From: Fulvia fulva
Lineage: Eukaryota > Ascomycota > Dothideomycetes > Mycosphaerellales > Mycosphaerellaceae
Assembly: GCF_020509005.1 (NCBI RefSeq)
Contig: NC_063012.1
Location: forward strand, 1,984,001-2,048,000
DNA: 64,000 nucleotides
Reading direction: 5' to 3'
The first letter of the stretch is position 1; every line of letters begins with the position of its first letter. Positions 19,017-31,296 of this stretch are shown here, piece by piece. The notes below the pieces were generated by a model. It was given only the letters and a program-made list of their open reading frames with translations, did not search any database and had not been told where the DNA came from. Both the position numbers and the translations under genes were made by a program.

Positions 19017-20001
19017 TTACATCTTCCTCACCATCAACCCCATCCACAATTTCATCCCAACCCATTTCCTCCCCCTCTCAACCACCAAACCCTCCTCAAT
19101 CCCCCTCTCCTCCAACTCAACCTCCTTCACCTCCTTCACCTCAAGCCCCGCTCTCTTCGCCGCATCGAGACTCTCCTCTATTCCATGGCTCAAATTCCTC
19201 CCGATCCTCCTCGCCCCTCTCATATCATCATACCCAGCGACTGACCTAGCTCCCATATCTGGGTGCAAATTACTCACAAAAGCCACGCCCCCAGACTTCA
19301 GGAGAGTTGAAATGAGCTGGAAGAAGGTGGCGAGGGGGGAATGATCCAGGGCTAAGGTGCTGATTATGATGATATCGAAAGAGACCTTGCTGTCATGGGG
19401 GAGGGTGGTGGGGTTCTGGAGGTCGATTTGGTGAAGATTGACAGCAGTGTGACTTGAGGCCAGGCTGGAGAGGTTCGTCTTCGCGGTATTGAGCATGGCA
19501 GCACTTGCACCCCAGCCCTCGATCTTGATCTGCTCACACGGCCATGAGTGCTGCGCCAGTTTCGTCGTAGTGCGTCCAGTGCCACAGCCTAGATCCAGGA
19601 TTTTTAATGTCTTGACATCTCTGACCAGCTCCGAGATCTTCGGCAGGATCTCCTCCATCTGCACATCATCGACAGCTTGCAAGAAGTTGCCATCGGTGTC
19701 ACACGTCGCCCTGCATGAACAATCAGCTGACAGCCCGCCTGGCCCATGATTGAGGAGATCACGCACGCCCACTCCTATACACCTCCCCCGCCCCGACACT
19801 CTTCACGACCCGTCCAACATCGTTGCCCCCATCTGGCTTTCTCGACGGAGCTCGATTCTCTTCTCCACAACTCCCCTCAATCGTAGCATGCTCCGTCGAC
19901 TCAAAAGACCTCTTGACATCCACCAGCGACGTATCGAAAGACTTGTACAGCGAGGGCGTCGTCATATCAATCGATTGTGCCAGCAGAATCAGCAAGACCA
20001 T
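19017..20001 (-). CDS. Class I SAM-dependent methyltransferase
   Basis: Exons 20001-19781 and 19710-19017 are joined across a 70-nt intron (19711-19780), giving about 304 residues. Motif I is clear as 'ILDLGCGTGRTT' in the second exon. An acidic/'GASAAMLNTAK' motif II region follows, then 'FDIIIISTLALDH' (motif III-like) and 'LLKSGGVAFVSNLHPDMG', the post-motif strand seen in UbiE/Methyltransf_11 proteins. The substrate cannot be told. The N-terminus has two candidate ATGs (20001 and 19965); the second gives 'MTTPSLYKSFDTSLVDVK'. Confidence in the fold is high and in the start moderate. Confidence 0.8.
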
Positions 20002-20378
20002 TCATACTCCGTTCCGCGGCCGAGGTAGCCCTTATATCTTCTTTCTACTACTTCAGCAGTGTCGCGGGTACCTGATAAGGCAAGGCACAGCTCCCGTCCC
20101 GATTGAGCTCCAGCACAGTGCATGGTAATACTGACCACTGGCACAACCTTCGTCTCCGCAATTGTCGTGATACGCGTCCCTAGTGTTCGAAGCGGATCGC
20201 GCCACGTCCACGACAGAACGTGATTGACGTGGTTTATTTTCTCTTCTCGTTTCCTTCATGTGCAAGTTGTGTCTCGCCATCGATTGAGCTGTCTTGGGGT
20301 ATCCTTGTAAAATGTACACTTCCATTTATCCCCATTACGCCGCGCTATGCCCCCACTCCCATCTCATTTTGTTTTGGC

Positions 20379-21425
20379 CTAAAACCACCCCTCCAAAATC
20401 TTCCCCCGATGCCTCACCAAATTCCCATACCTCCCCAACCTCTCCCCGAGCGGATTATGCCTCCAGCCCAACTCCTCATTCAGAATCAGACACGTATACG
20501 CAAACACACTCGCGTCGAAGAGGGTCGGTTCCGTCGAGCTAAAGAAGTACGCATCGTCCCCCAGGAGCGTTGATAAAGCTTCGAACGCTTCCTCGGCATC
20601 TCGCAGTAAGTCCAGAGTCGAGACGTCGGTATTACCAGCGCTCTTGACGAGCTCCATACTCGCTCCATGCCGGAGCTGGCGCGTGAGGGCCGTCTGGACG
20701 AGGCGGTGCGTTGAGCAGGGTCCTACGTAGAGGTGGTGGACGAGGGGCGCGTTTCGGGGGTCGAGGTAGAGTTGGTAGAGCTAGAGTTCCCTGGATCAGA
20801 AGTGGCCGTGTGTCGTTTCGTGGAGGTTGTGCCTTACCCAAGCCTTCCTGACCCGATGATCCAGCAGCGAAGCGTACGCCTCATACCTCACATCCTCCGG
20901 CTCAGCAACAACACTGCGCACCTCTTTCTGCGAAGAGAGCCATTTCCTGAGCTTATTCCCAGGGATAGGATCCGTCGCGGGCGCAGCAGGCTGTAGGAAG
21001 GGGAGAATTCCAGTGGGACTAGCATGGTTACTAGAAACCGCCGTCTGGAAGGTCACGCCTGAGAAGCGGAGGTATGCCTAACATCATTCAATCCATCAGC
21101 CCTTTCCTTTCCTCCCACCATGTCCTGTCAACCCATCCCATCCCAACTAACTAACCTGCCACTTCAAGCACCCAGGATTAAAGCTCGGCCTCCCATCCCT
21201 CGCACCATCCTCCGTAGTGAAGACATGCAACACATTCTCGCCTCGACTCCTCGGCGCTCTCGCGGGGAGTTCGTTCGCTTCGTCCGTGACGAGTGGGAAT
21301 TTGTCGAAGATGCGCTTCACGGACGGAGGAAGGCTCCATAGACTGCGCTTCGGCACGAGGGGGGAGTTTTCGGTCGTTGAGAGGGGAATTGGGGCGTTTT
21401 GGGGCTTCTTGTCATCGTTTGGCAT
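20379..21425 (-). CDS. Metaxin/Sam35-like mitochondrial outer-membrane SAM complex subunit
   Basis: Three exons (21425-21156, 21077-20838, 20780-20379) with introns 21078-21155 and 20781-20837 give about 304 residues. The N-terminal part has 'FDKFPLVTDEANELPAR', 'VLHVFTTEDGARDGRPSF' and 'NPGCLKWQAYLRFSGV', the thioredoxin-like half of metaxins. The C-terminal part is a GST-C-like helical region ('EEAFEALSTLLGDDAYFF', 'PTLFDASVFAYTCLILN', 'GNLVRHR'). Proteins of this type sort beta-barrel precursors into the mitochondrial outer membrane. Sam35 and metaxin-2 are the closest names I can give. Confidence 0.72.
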
Positions 21426-21817
21426 TGTCCATTGCAGGTGTGGGGGAGGAAGTTGGTCGGGGAGGTGGTTTTAATGGATGGTATGACTTCCGCGGCTTCG
21501 GGTGAAACTCGGGGGGGGGGGGGAGAACGGGCATATGAAAGAGCAGTGAAGGGGGACGGGTCACTGACAATACTGGAGTAATGAGGCATCAACCATCGAG
21601 TGGTTGAAGCAAGCAGTCATACCATCATTCCTTTTCTATATACATCACAATCGCCCAGGTTCAGGATGCAAAGTCATGCCAATTTTCTTTCTCACTTCTC
21701 GCAGGTTGTCTCATCTCATCTCATGCTCTCGCTCGCCGTCTCGGTCGTCTCTATACAATGCAATGTCGCTGTCTCTATGCAATAGGATCGGCGCCTGTGG
21801 AAGGTGCCAGAGATCCC

Positions 21818-24800
21818 TCAATCTTCCTCTGTGATTGTGTGTAAGTCTTGATCACTCGAAACCGGTCTGGGCAGAAAGGGTGTGGTTGAACTCACCTTCG
21901 CCTCGGTCTTGTCATGCTCGGAGGGATTCTCCTTCTTCATGTCGGGTGTGTGCGGTGCATGGCCTTTGGTACGTCCGATAGACATGCCGACACGAACCTG
22001 CAAGAGGTAAGTCATCTTGGTCAATTTGTATAAGGCGGCTTTACTTACCAGTGTCTCCAAGGCGCCACTGCTGTTCGATACGAGGTCCTCGTCGAAGTTC
22101 ATGACGCCTTCTCCGAACAGCAGTAAGAGTGTTGAGCCACCAAACTTGAAGTAGCCCAACTCTTCTGCACGCTTCACTTCTTCGCCCTTCTTACGAGTGA
22201 TGACTGTTGAGCCGACCATCATGGCGCCCACACATATCACCATGACCCGGCCATGGCAGACAGAGTCAATGGGAACGACAACACGAATGTTCTCACCGTA
22301 AACGTCCAGGTGTGAACGGATGGCCATAGGATTGACCGTGTAGTACTCGCCATCGATCAATTTCGGCTCCAGCATGGTGCCGTCCACTGGTATGTGAAAA
22401 CGGTGGTAGTCCTGAGGCGCCAGTCGAAAAATACCCAGGGCACCGTTCTTGTAGCGTTTCGCATCCTGTGGATATGCGTCACCTAGCAGCCGTTCGACAC
22501 TGAATTCGCGACCTTTCACCCAGATCCGTTGCGCCTCGTCCAAGCGGTTGAAGACGACAGATCGACAATCTGCAGGACTCACAATCACGTGTGGGTCATT
22601 CGGAGCGGAGCAGGGTCTCGCATTTGGCTTCAATTCGCGGTAGAAGAACTCGTTGAAAGTCTTGAACTTGTCCGTAGGAAGCAGCACCTCGTTCATATCC
22701 AGTTGATGGAAGTTGATGAAGCCAGGAATCTGTGAAGCCGAAGCAGGATCGTCGAACTTGCGGCCTTGCTTGAAGGACATCGAACGGAGGAGCTTGCGGG
22801 CGCGCTTCTTCTCCATCTCTCTGCTCTTGAGGCCCTTGTACAGCAAGCGGATGCCCAGCCTCACGTAGACGCTCATGCGTTCTTCGTTGATTATACCGGT
22901 CAAGCGATCTTGCACGAGAATGTTCGCGCTATTCGCTCCCAGCTTGTAGCCACCATACGATACCTTGGTGATGACCTTGGAATACCACTTGCGCTGGGCT
23001 TGCGAGCTTGTCACAAACCCGGCCATGACGATGTTGTTGACTGATCGCCAGTCACTGCTCGCACATGTGGCGATGTGCGTGATGATGTCGGCATCCGTAG
23101 TTCGTCTGCCTTTCACCAGTCTCGGCTGGTGACAGATAGGGCACTCGTGGATTTCGACAACGTGCTCTTCACCGGACTCTATCTCATTCAGCTCCTGTTC
23201 AATGTCGCCATCAAGTCCTACCTCATCGCCAGTCAACAAGTCTCCCGACATGCCTTCCTCGCCGAGATCGCTGACTTCAAGTGTGGGAATAGACTGTGGG
23301 TTGAGGTTCGATGGAGTCTGTGATGCCTTCATGAAGGGTGTTGCGTTCTGACTCGAGTCCGGCGAGCTGTTCCCGATGTACCTGCCAAATACTGTTAGCG
23401 ATTCTCCAACGTGGTGTTGTCATGCCTATCCAAGAGCCGCCAGCCACCGTATCGTCACGGAAAGGTGGTCCCTCGGTCATCCTGTACGACTTTGCTTCAC
23501 ATGCTTACCCAATATTGGCAGTGGATGTCGTGGGATCGCCACTAGCTGACGATGCCGAACCTCTGTGACTGTTGTGGTACTCCCCAGTCTTCAGCAACTG
23601 TTCTTCCAGACATATCACCGCTTGGTCCATAGTCAGAATGTCCTCGCCGTTGATGTCGCGGAAGCGTCTGAAGAAACCATCAATGGTCCTTTCGTGCAAA
23701 GTACTGCCCAGTGTGTCTAGCATTGTTGATAGCTCAATCTTGTCGATCTTGCCGCTGTCATCTGCATCATATTGCCGAAGCAACACTCGCCAAAACTGCT
23801 GGCGAAGTGCTTTGTACGGCAGATACTTCGCCCTGAGGTACAACACCGGGTTATGCTTATCTTGCCAGCGATCTTTCTTCTTTAGCTCCAGCGGAAGCTC
23901 GAAGGCATTGAGACCTGCTTCGTCTGCAGGATCAAGGGCGTTGCCTTCGTCGTGACCATTCGAGCTGGCGTAGCTCGGCTGACTTGTTGGCGCAGGCCTG
24001 CTGCTCTTGTCAGAGATAGATAGGTCGGATAGCCCAGTTGTCAGGCCCGGGCGTTGTACGGTCTGAAGGTTGTTGTTACTCGTGGATCTGCTGAGCTTCG
24101 CCAAGTTCGTGGCCGAATTGCTCTTGCTCATCTTGCCGAGGCTCTGTTGACTGGAACTTCTGGACAGTGGATTGCGGAATCGCTTCTTCTTGATCGGTTG
24201 TCCGTCGTGCTCGTCGGCATCAGGAAGACGGTAGAGGCCAGTCTCCGGATCTGCCTCAGGAGCATGCTCCGCAATTTTCTCCAGTGATAATGTCGCCGTA
24301 CCCACGAAGTCGTTTCCAGAAAACTTGTCACGATCGACGACTGCAAAGTACAGGCTGTAGTTTGTCTCACTCTTCTGAACCTGGAACACGAGCTTCTCAT
24401 CATACACTGGGTTCAGGTTGTGGTTAACAACTCGAGTGCGGTATGTCTTCCTCCCCAGAGAAGTCACCACGAATGGATCCATATCGAAGGATGTCTTCGT
24501 CATGTTCTTCTCTGGAGGTAGATCTGTTACTCTGTTGATCTCCAAGAAGAGCACGCCCGCAACATCAGAAGTGCTGCCAAGCTCATATGCCTTCAGCTTC
24601 GTCTTACGACGCAGTCGCTTGAGCTTGCGGCGTCTCCTATGTTTCTGCTTTTCGTCCGGTGTGCCTGTCGGTGTTCGGGTTCCATCGTCTGTCTCGTCGG
24701 AGGGGTCCTTCTCATCATCGTCCTCTTCGTCCAGATCTTCGAGGCCGTTGCTACCGACTCTCCTTAGGATCTCGTCTTCATCGTCCTCATCATCCTCGCC

Positions 24801-25615
24801 TGGTTCTGAGAGCAATCCAGTGAATCGCTGCATGATGTGGGCCGGAGGAGCTGCAGTATTGATAGGATCGGTCAGGGTGAAAGACAGCTGAACCTCGCCA
24901 GATATATTCGTATCCTTCTTCGCCTTCCTACGGCCACTGCGTCTGCTCTCAAGCTTGTACCACTTCGGTTCGGGGTTCGTGCTGCCATTCGCAAAGACAT
25001 CCTCCAGCACCACGTCGAACTCTCCCATGTAGTCTTTCTTAAACCGATCTTTGTCCCAACATACTGCTTCGAGGAGCGCGGAGTCTGGAGAGAGGATTGG
25101 GAACTCGAATGTCTGGTTCCATTGCGGATTGAGGGTCTTGCTGACAACGCTGGTGGCCTCCTTCGCATCGCCGAGTGTAAGGACTAGGAATGGGTCTGAA
25201 GTGCCGGATCGGTCTTTAGGAGCTAGGTTGCGACCCTAGAAGCAAGTACTGTTAGCATTGGCCACACACAACCGATTCGGCTGTGAACATGTAGTGCACA
25301 GGTCTTAGATCGAGCGATGCTTGATCCTGCCTATGGAGTGCTCTCCTGCTCCAAACCAGCTCTTCTCCCGCCCGATCAACTCACCTTCAGCACTCGCACT
25401 GTTAAGGATAGGGCCATGGCTTTGTGATCTCCCCGTAGCTCCCCAGGTGACTTTTGGGCGCTGGACATGTTGAAGCCGGCGCCTCGGGTGGGACTTTGGT
25501 TGCGAGTGGTGGAAGCAGGAGGAGTCTGAGGGCCAGACTTGCCCAGTGTCGGGTAGTCACCAGTGCTCTTAACCCGCTTCAGCGACAAGTGATGCGGCAA
25601 GTGAGGGCGGACCAT
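21818..25615 (-). CDS. PSD2: C2-domain phosphatidylserine decarboxylase (PSD2 type)
   Basis: Converts phosphatidylserine to phosphatidylethanolamine. Exons: 25615-25385, 25235-23509 and 23381-21818, the last probably with a 51-nt frame-neutral intron (about 21999-22049). In order there is an N-terminal C2 region ('SGTSDPFLVLTLGDA'), an acidic linker, and a second C2 ('FDMDPFVVTSLGRKTYRT', 'NHNLNPVYDEKLVF'). EF-hand-like helices follow ('DADDSGKIDKIELSTML'), then the catalytic domain with 'SPADCR', 'QDYHRFHIPVDG' and the self-cleavage site 'KFGGSTLLLLF', where Ser becomes the pyruvoyl group. No mitochondrial presequence or inner-membrane anchor is seen, so it is the endosomal/Golgi PSD2 type. 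A donor-like GTGAGT near the stop suggests an alternative end near 21783. Confidence 0.92.
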
Positions 25616-26333
25616 GGTCGAAGGTCCAGGTCAAGCAATGGCCTCGTTTGCTCCAGCTGCTTGGCGATCAGCTCTAGAGGCTGAGCTCCCGCGTCGTTCG
25701 TATGGATATGCCTGTCGGGCGTGACGTCCCGAGTGTAGTCTCGGGGAAAGAGGGCTCTGATCAGGTTGAGTTGAACAACCAACAAACCAACAGCAGAAAC
25801 AAAACACGGGCCAAGGCCGAAACAAGAAGTAGAAGCAGGAACCATGTCACAGTCACACAAACACGCGTTCCAATCGCATGCTAAGTACATCAGATGCTCT
25901 GGCCAAGAAGGGCCCCACGGCCCACGCGGAAGAAGGACGCAGGAGACGGAGATGGAAACAAAGCCACCGTACGTACATGGACCACTCTGCTGCTCGTCTC
26001 TAAACGAATGATGATGTCGAGTCTGCGCAGCTGTGTCTGATGAAAGTGAGCCTCCCCGAAAATGCCACAGACGCGCCAACTTTTGCCTCCACTCATCTGC
26101 CAGGCCTGTCACACAGTGCAGTCAAGCTGCACGATGTTCTGGTTGACCGTTGACGACGCAAAGGGCTAAGCACATGTGCATGGCATTGCCGCAGGTGCTC
26201 GATCGCTTGCTGCTTGCATGCAGTCGGCGTGACGGATACTTGCATGCATGCATGTAGTGGGGCACAAAGCCAGCTGCAGTCGCGCACTCGCGGCCTCTGC
26301 AAACTTTGTGTGCACAAACTCGTCAGCAGATAC

Positions 26334-28295
26334 ATGTCCGAATACCTCCATCAGCGGCGGCGGCAGAGGTCCATCGTCCTTCATGCACAGCGGTAAGCAC
26401 GTGTGAGTGCATATTGCCGTCGACGAGAAAAGCGGTCTTTCAGGCAGCCATCTGGAACTCAGGATGCTGCTTCGCGAGAGCTCAAAGATCATTCGGGAGA
26501 TCAGCTCCCACCTCCGCTCACGACCACGACACGACCACGACCACAACCACAACCACAACCACAACCACAACCACAACCACAACCACAACCACAACCACAA
26601 CCACAACACCTGAGACATGTCCCGAACAGTTGCTACTAGCTGCCACGACACCGAACGCCAGCTGAGAGAGACAGCAGTGTCCGATTAGCCCTCATCTTCA
26701 CGTCCCTGGTCCTTGCCGTGTTTCTGGTAGCCCTTGATGCCACCATCATAGCGACGGCCATACCGACTATCACCTCCCACTTCAACAGCCTTTCAGATGT
26801 TTCCTGGTACAATGCCGCGTTCTTACTCACGAACTCTGCGTTTCAGCTGCCATTTGGACGAGCCTATACATTACTCAACACAAAAGGGACCTACATCGCA
26901 TCGATCATCATCTTCGAGGTCGGTAGCGTCGTTGCTGGCACGGCTCCGAGCTCAATCGCATTGATCATCGGCCGCGCGATTCAAGGTACTGGCGGTGCTG
27001 GCATCTTTGGCGGTGCTTTCATCATCACCGCTGAGGCAGTACCGCTCGAAAAGCGCGCCGTCTTCAACGCATCACTTGGAGGTGTCTTCGGTATCGCCAG
27101 TGTGGTTGGGCCTTTACTCGGCGGTGTCTTCACCACCAACGTCACCTGGCGATGGTGCTTCTACATCAATCTCCCACTCGGAGGCCTTGTCCTCGCCGCA
27201 GTCTTCTTCTTCCTCACCAACCCAAAGCCAAAAGATCCCAATCGATTCAAAGGCCAGACCAAACTCCAAATCGTCAACAAATTCGACCCAATCGGCACCG
27301 GCCTCCTCCTCCCCTCCATCATCTGCCTCCTCCTAGCCCTCCAATGGGGCGTCCAATACAGCTGGTCCAGCGGCCGCGTCATCGCAACCTTCATCGTCTT
27401 CGGCATCACCATAATCGCCTGGTCCATCATCCAAGTCCGCGCCGCCGACAACGCAACCCTCCCCTACCGCGTCGTCTCCCAACGCACCGTCTTCAGCTCC
27501 GCCCTCTACAGCCTCCTAGTCGGCTCCGCCTTCTCCCTAATCGTCTACTACCTCCCCCTCTGGTTCCAAACCATCAAGCGCTCCACGCCGCAACAATCCG
27601 GCATCCAGCAACTCCCCACCATCCTCTCCCTCGTCATCGCGTCAATTGCTGCCGGCGGCCTGGTCGTCAAGTTCGGCTACTACGTTCCCTTCCTCTACGC
27701 GGGCACCATCTGCCTCTCCATCGGCTCGGGCCTCCTCTCCACTCTCAAACCCGATGCGACGACTGGGGAGTGGATCGGGTATCAGATTCTCTTCGCGGCA
27801 GGGGTGGGGATGGCGTTGGAGCAGACGAATATTGCTGCGCAGACGGTTTTGGATGATAAAGATATTCCCGCTGGCACATCGTTGATGGTGTTCGCGAGGA
27901 GTCTCGGTGGCGCGCTGGCGGTGGGGATAGGACAGACAGTCTTCGAGCAGCGTCTCAGAGGTCTGCTCAAGACGGAACTCCCGAGTCTCGGTGGAGACGT
28001 CGTCAATCAACTTGTCGGAGGGAGCGGTGCGACGGATTTGATTGCCAAGGTGCAGGCGGCTGCTGGTGGGGATCAGGGGATCGTGGCGACGGTGTTGGCG
28101 CTGTATAACACTGCGTTGACGAATTCGTTTTATGTGGCGGTGGCGTTTTCGGCGCTTACGATTGTGCCGTGTTTGTTTATTGAGTGGAAGAGTGTCAAGA
28201 AGGAGAAGAAGCCGGAGAAGGATGAGGAGAAGGCAACAGAACAACGGCAAGACGACAGTGATTCTGCGAAAGAGGAGAAGGATGATGGCGAATAG
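26334..28295 (+). CDS. MFS multidrug efflux pump, DHA2 family (14 TMS)
   Basis: Drug:H+ antiporter-like plasma-membrane protein. The long exon from 26678 encodes 'LALIFTSLVLAVFLVALDAT', the motif D1 region typical of TMS1. It is followed by 'RAIQGTGGAGIFGGA' and motif C 'GGVFGIASVVGPLLGGVF', the antiporter signature, then 'WRWCFYINLPLGG' and a long series of hydrophobic segments consistent with 14 TMS, ending in a Lys/Glu-rich cytosolic tail. No ATG lies between the last upstream stop and TMS1. I therefore propose a first exon 26334-26392 ('MSEYLHQRRRQRS...') and a 285-nt intron (26393-26677) that matches in phase and contains the microsatellite. This exon is inference. Substrate unknown. Confidence 0.85.
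26537..26608 (+). repeat. Hexanucleotide microsatellite (ACCACA)n
   Basis: About twelve uninterrupted units of accaca/ccacaa, preceded by a few cgacca units. It lies within the proposed first intron of the DHA2 pump gene and creates spurious open frames of (HN)n or (WL)n on either strand. Confidence 0.95.
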
Positions 28296-28369
28296 AGTTA
28301 GAGATGATACCCTTATGATGTTTTATGCAAGAACGACCAGTATTATCTCCCACACTCAAGTACCTCGGA

Positions 28370-31044
28370 TCAACTGTTCCCAAACCCTTCACCAGCATAC
28401 TGCAACGCCAAACTCAACTTCTGCCCCAGAATCTCTGCGCTTGGATACTTAGGCAAAGTCAACGTCCCAAAGCAAGTCGAGCTAGTCGGCAACGTCTCCA
28501 AATTCCCAGACCCAGGGAGTCTCTTGATCACGAACGTAAGCTGGCTCGCCCCCGTGATCGGGATACGCTCAGCAGCCGTGACAAACTTGAGCAGCCGCTT
28601 CTGCTTCTTTTGCGGCCACGCCGAGACCACGCGCCAGAACGTTTGGATGTACTTTGACTTTGCGTCGTAGCCGTCGTATCGTGTGGCGGCTCTGAGGTCG
28701 TCGATGTCGAGATGGTCGCTACCCTCGAGGTGGACTTTGAGTTGATGCGGTTGGAAGATTTTCAGGGCTTTTGGAGGGATCAGGCCGGAGTTGTAAAAAC
28801 CTCGGATGAAGGCGTCTACCTGGGGAGCCACTGAGCCGTAGTGCAGGTGGAGCTTGTATTGTTTCACGTATTGAGCTTTGTTTCCACTGGTGACATCTTC
28901 GGCTTGACCCATATCACTCACAAGCCAGCCTGGCCAGTCCAGACGCGAAGGATCGCAATCCTTATTTGCTGGTTGACCACCATCGATGAGCGTCATGTCC
29001 GAGACCTGAATTCTGTGCTTGCCATCTTGTTTTCGTAGTAGATCTGGGTACCGTACGCTCATCTGTAGCCCGTTTGCCTCGAACGGAAACGAGTAGTCCA
29101 GATATCCCACGTCGCCATGCATGATGCTTTGTAGTGACTGGACCTCGTGCGACCATCTGTCGTCAAGATCTTGGAGTCGCACGTCGACGGTTTTGAGGGG
29201 AGAATCCCCAGCATCCTTCGGATGCGATAGCAGCATGTAAAGCACCTTTGGAAGCCTGACCGGGAGTGCGATGCCGTTGTATAGTGCTAGGGCCACGACC
29301 AGACCAAACAATTCGAACATGTAGAGTGGCTGTAGACTGCCAGGCCTGAAGTAGCTGATTCCACTTTCAGTATCAGTAATGAACATCTCTGTGCGCGTGT
29401 CAGTTATCATGAGTCGTTCAGGTCCCGATAGAGGTTCTTACGCGTCTGCACAGCAGAAACTTCCCGACAAACCAAATTGAAGAATTCAATCTGCACCCCT
29501 CCGAGATCTTGTCCAACTTCAAGCAACTCGCTAGCTTCACCCAATCGCACACGCAGTGGTCGGCGTAGCTCATTCTTTCGTCGCTGCCATAGCTGTGTCC
29601 AGGTGTCTTCAAGAACCCTGTCGCGACTCACACTGATCAATAGATAGGGCTGTTCAGAAGATCGCACTTGGTTGGAGAGCTCGTCTTCTTCCATGTGAAC
29701 GCCACTCCGCTCTCTGAGCTTGACCGCTGCATCCGTGAGCGAGTGAGCATCTTTCATGATCAGGTGACATATGGCACGGAAGTGCAAAGAGAGCTGTTTC
29801 ATGGAGAAGAGCATGGGGTACTCCATGACATGATGTCGATTTCCATTTTCCGCATCCCAGTCCATGTACGATCTCGCCATACTTAGTGTATCGACTTGCG
29901 CATTGAGCAATGACATCTCGAATATTTCATCAGGCACCAAGCATCCTGGCGTATTTTGCAAAGATCCCTGGCATATGTTGTGGTGCAAGTGCCGGAAAAG
30001 CTCGAGTATGCCGTGAATCGTGCCTCCAGACACAAATGCTGGCTGAGAAGACCACTGCTGGGCGAACAGCCGTTTCAGCCAGACCATGATAGAAAATGGG
30101 ACCAATAGACGATAGCGAGCATCTTCCCCACCAACCGCACCCAGGGCAGATGCTACCAGCCAGGCGAGAGGAGCACGTCCGGCACTAGGATATAGTTCAT
30201 GCTTTGGATCCCGACGGCGAAGCACTTCCTCCAGATGGGTTCTGCGACCAACGACAGTCATGGTACTTTGAAAGAGCCGTAGATATGGTTCGTGGTTGAG
30301 GATGTCGAGTATTGCTGTCCACCGATTGTAGCTGTCGTCGGAAGGCATGCTCTCATTCTTCTGCGGGTATGCAAGGCCTTTACTGATGACATCCCTATTG
30401 ATCATGATCCATGGAGCAGGTCGCGTCGGCGGCAACCTCTGTATCAGCCAGAGCATTGAAGCCTCACCCAGTCCGTCTGCTAGAGCGCTGTTGTCGACGA
30501 AGGCGTTACTCGGAAGCGGCGACACTTGACCAGCTGACTGCAATAGGCCTCGTAGCAATGCATGTCTGCGGCGAAGCTCTTCGAGGTCAGGAAGCAGCTT
30601 GATATCCAAGGGTGTGGTCATGAGCTGCTGGATACTTTTGGTGTCGCAAAGGAGCTGGATGAGCGATGACGGATCACGAGGGCTCTCGTCCTCGGCAACA
30701 AGTTTGTCTCCGTCACTGGCGTTGTGCTTGCAGAAATGGGTTTGGGGCTTCTGCTGGCCAGCTAGACCAATGGCCGTCGCTATTGCTGTTCTCGGCTTGT
30801 GGCGACGGACAGGTTTCCGGGTGGTGGTGGTGGTGTTGGTGTTGGTGTTTCCCGAGACGCAGACTACCTCAGTGCAGTCAGGGCTTCTGCAGCCATAGAG
30901 TAGCTGATGAGTGTAGCGGCTGACGATTTCGACCAGTTCTCCAACGGCCGGGTTGCCATTCGTGCTTTCCATTAGAATCTGACCGGACGCGGCATGCCTG
31001 GACCAGAGAACTGCTGGGGTGGTATGCTGGGGAATGTAGTCCAA
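28370..31044 (-). CDS. HECT-type E3 ubiquitin ligase with N-terminal AZUL-like zinc domain
   Basis: Exons 31044-29442 and 29388-28370 are joined across a 53-nt intron (29389-29441), giving about 873 residues. The N-terminus has an AZUL-like Cys motif ('LLYGCRSPDCTEVVC', later 'THFCKHNASDGDK') as in UBE3A. The C-terminal about 370 residues are the HECT domain: 'LEVGQDLGGVQIEFF', 'ISYFRPGSLQPLYMFELFG', 'PHQLKVHLEG' and the catalytic Cys in 'TSSTCFGTLTLPKYPS'. It accepts ubiquitin from an E2 on that Cys and transfers it to substrate. A Thr/Asn run after the AZUL motif is coded by a (GTG/GTT)n stretch near 30820-30850. It is convergent with the DHA2 pump (74 bp apart). Confidence 0.9.
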
Positions 31045-31296
31045 GAAGTAGCGAAGTGATGATATGCCGAGATCGCCATCATGTCTGGAGTGTTGACGAA
31101 CGATGGTGCATGACCGTGACCCAGTGGTCTTGCCTCATGGAAGAAGGTCACGCCTGCAGGAGGCAGTTCGGCTCAGTCGCGTGCACAGACTCGGCTAGAT
31201 TCGAGGGGTCTGAGCTTCCGAGACTCGAACTTCGAGAAATTCTTATTTCTTTGCTGTCCTCGACACCACCTCAACTACATCTTGAAGGCGCTGACC
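31045..31296. promoter_or_regulatory. Shared divergent promoter, HECT ligase and MAK5
   Basis: About 250 bp separates the two divergent start codons and must contain both promoters. No clear TATA box was seen. Confidence 0.5.

Noticed and set aside
26537..26608. CRISPR-like direct repeats
   Set aside because: Uninterrupted 6-bp units without spacers, in a eukaryotic sequence: a microsatellite.
26166..26665. ORFs with (WL)n or (HN)n repeats
   Set aside because: Produced by the hexanucleotide microsatellite; no other support.
27152..27856. Plus-strand Pro/Arg/His-rich ORF of 234 codons
   Set aside because: Out-of-frame shadow of the DHA2 pump in a C-rich codon stretch.
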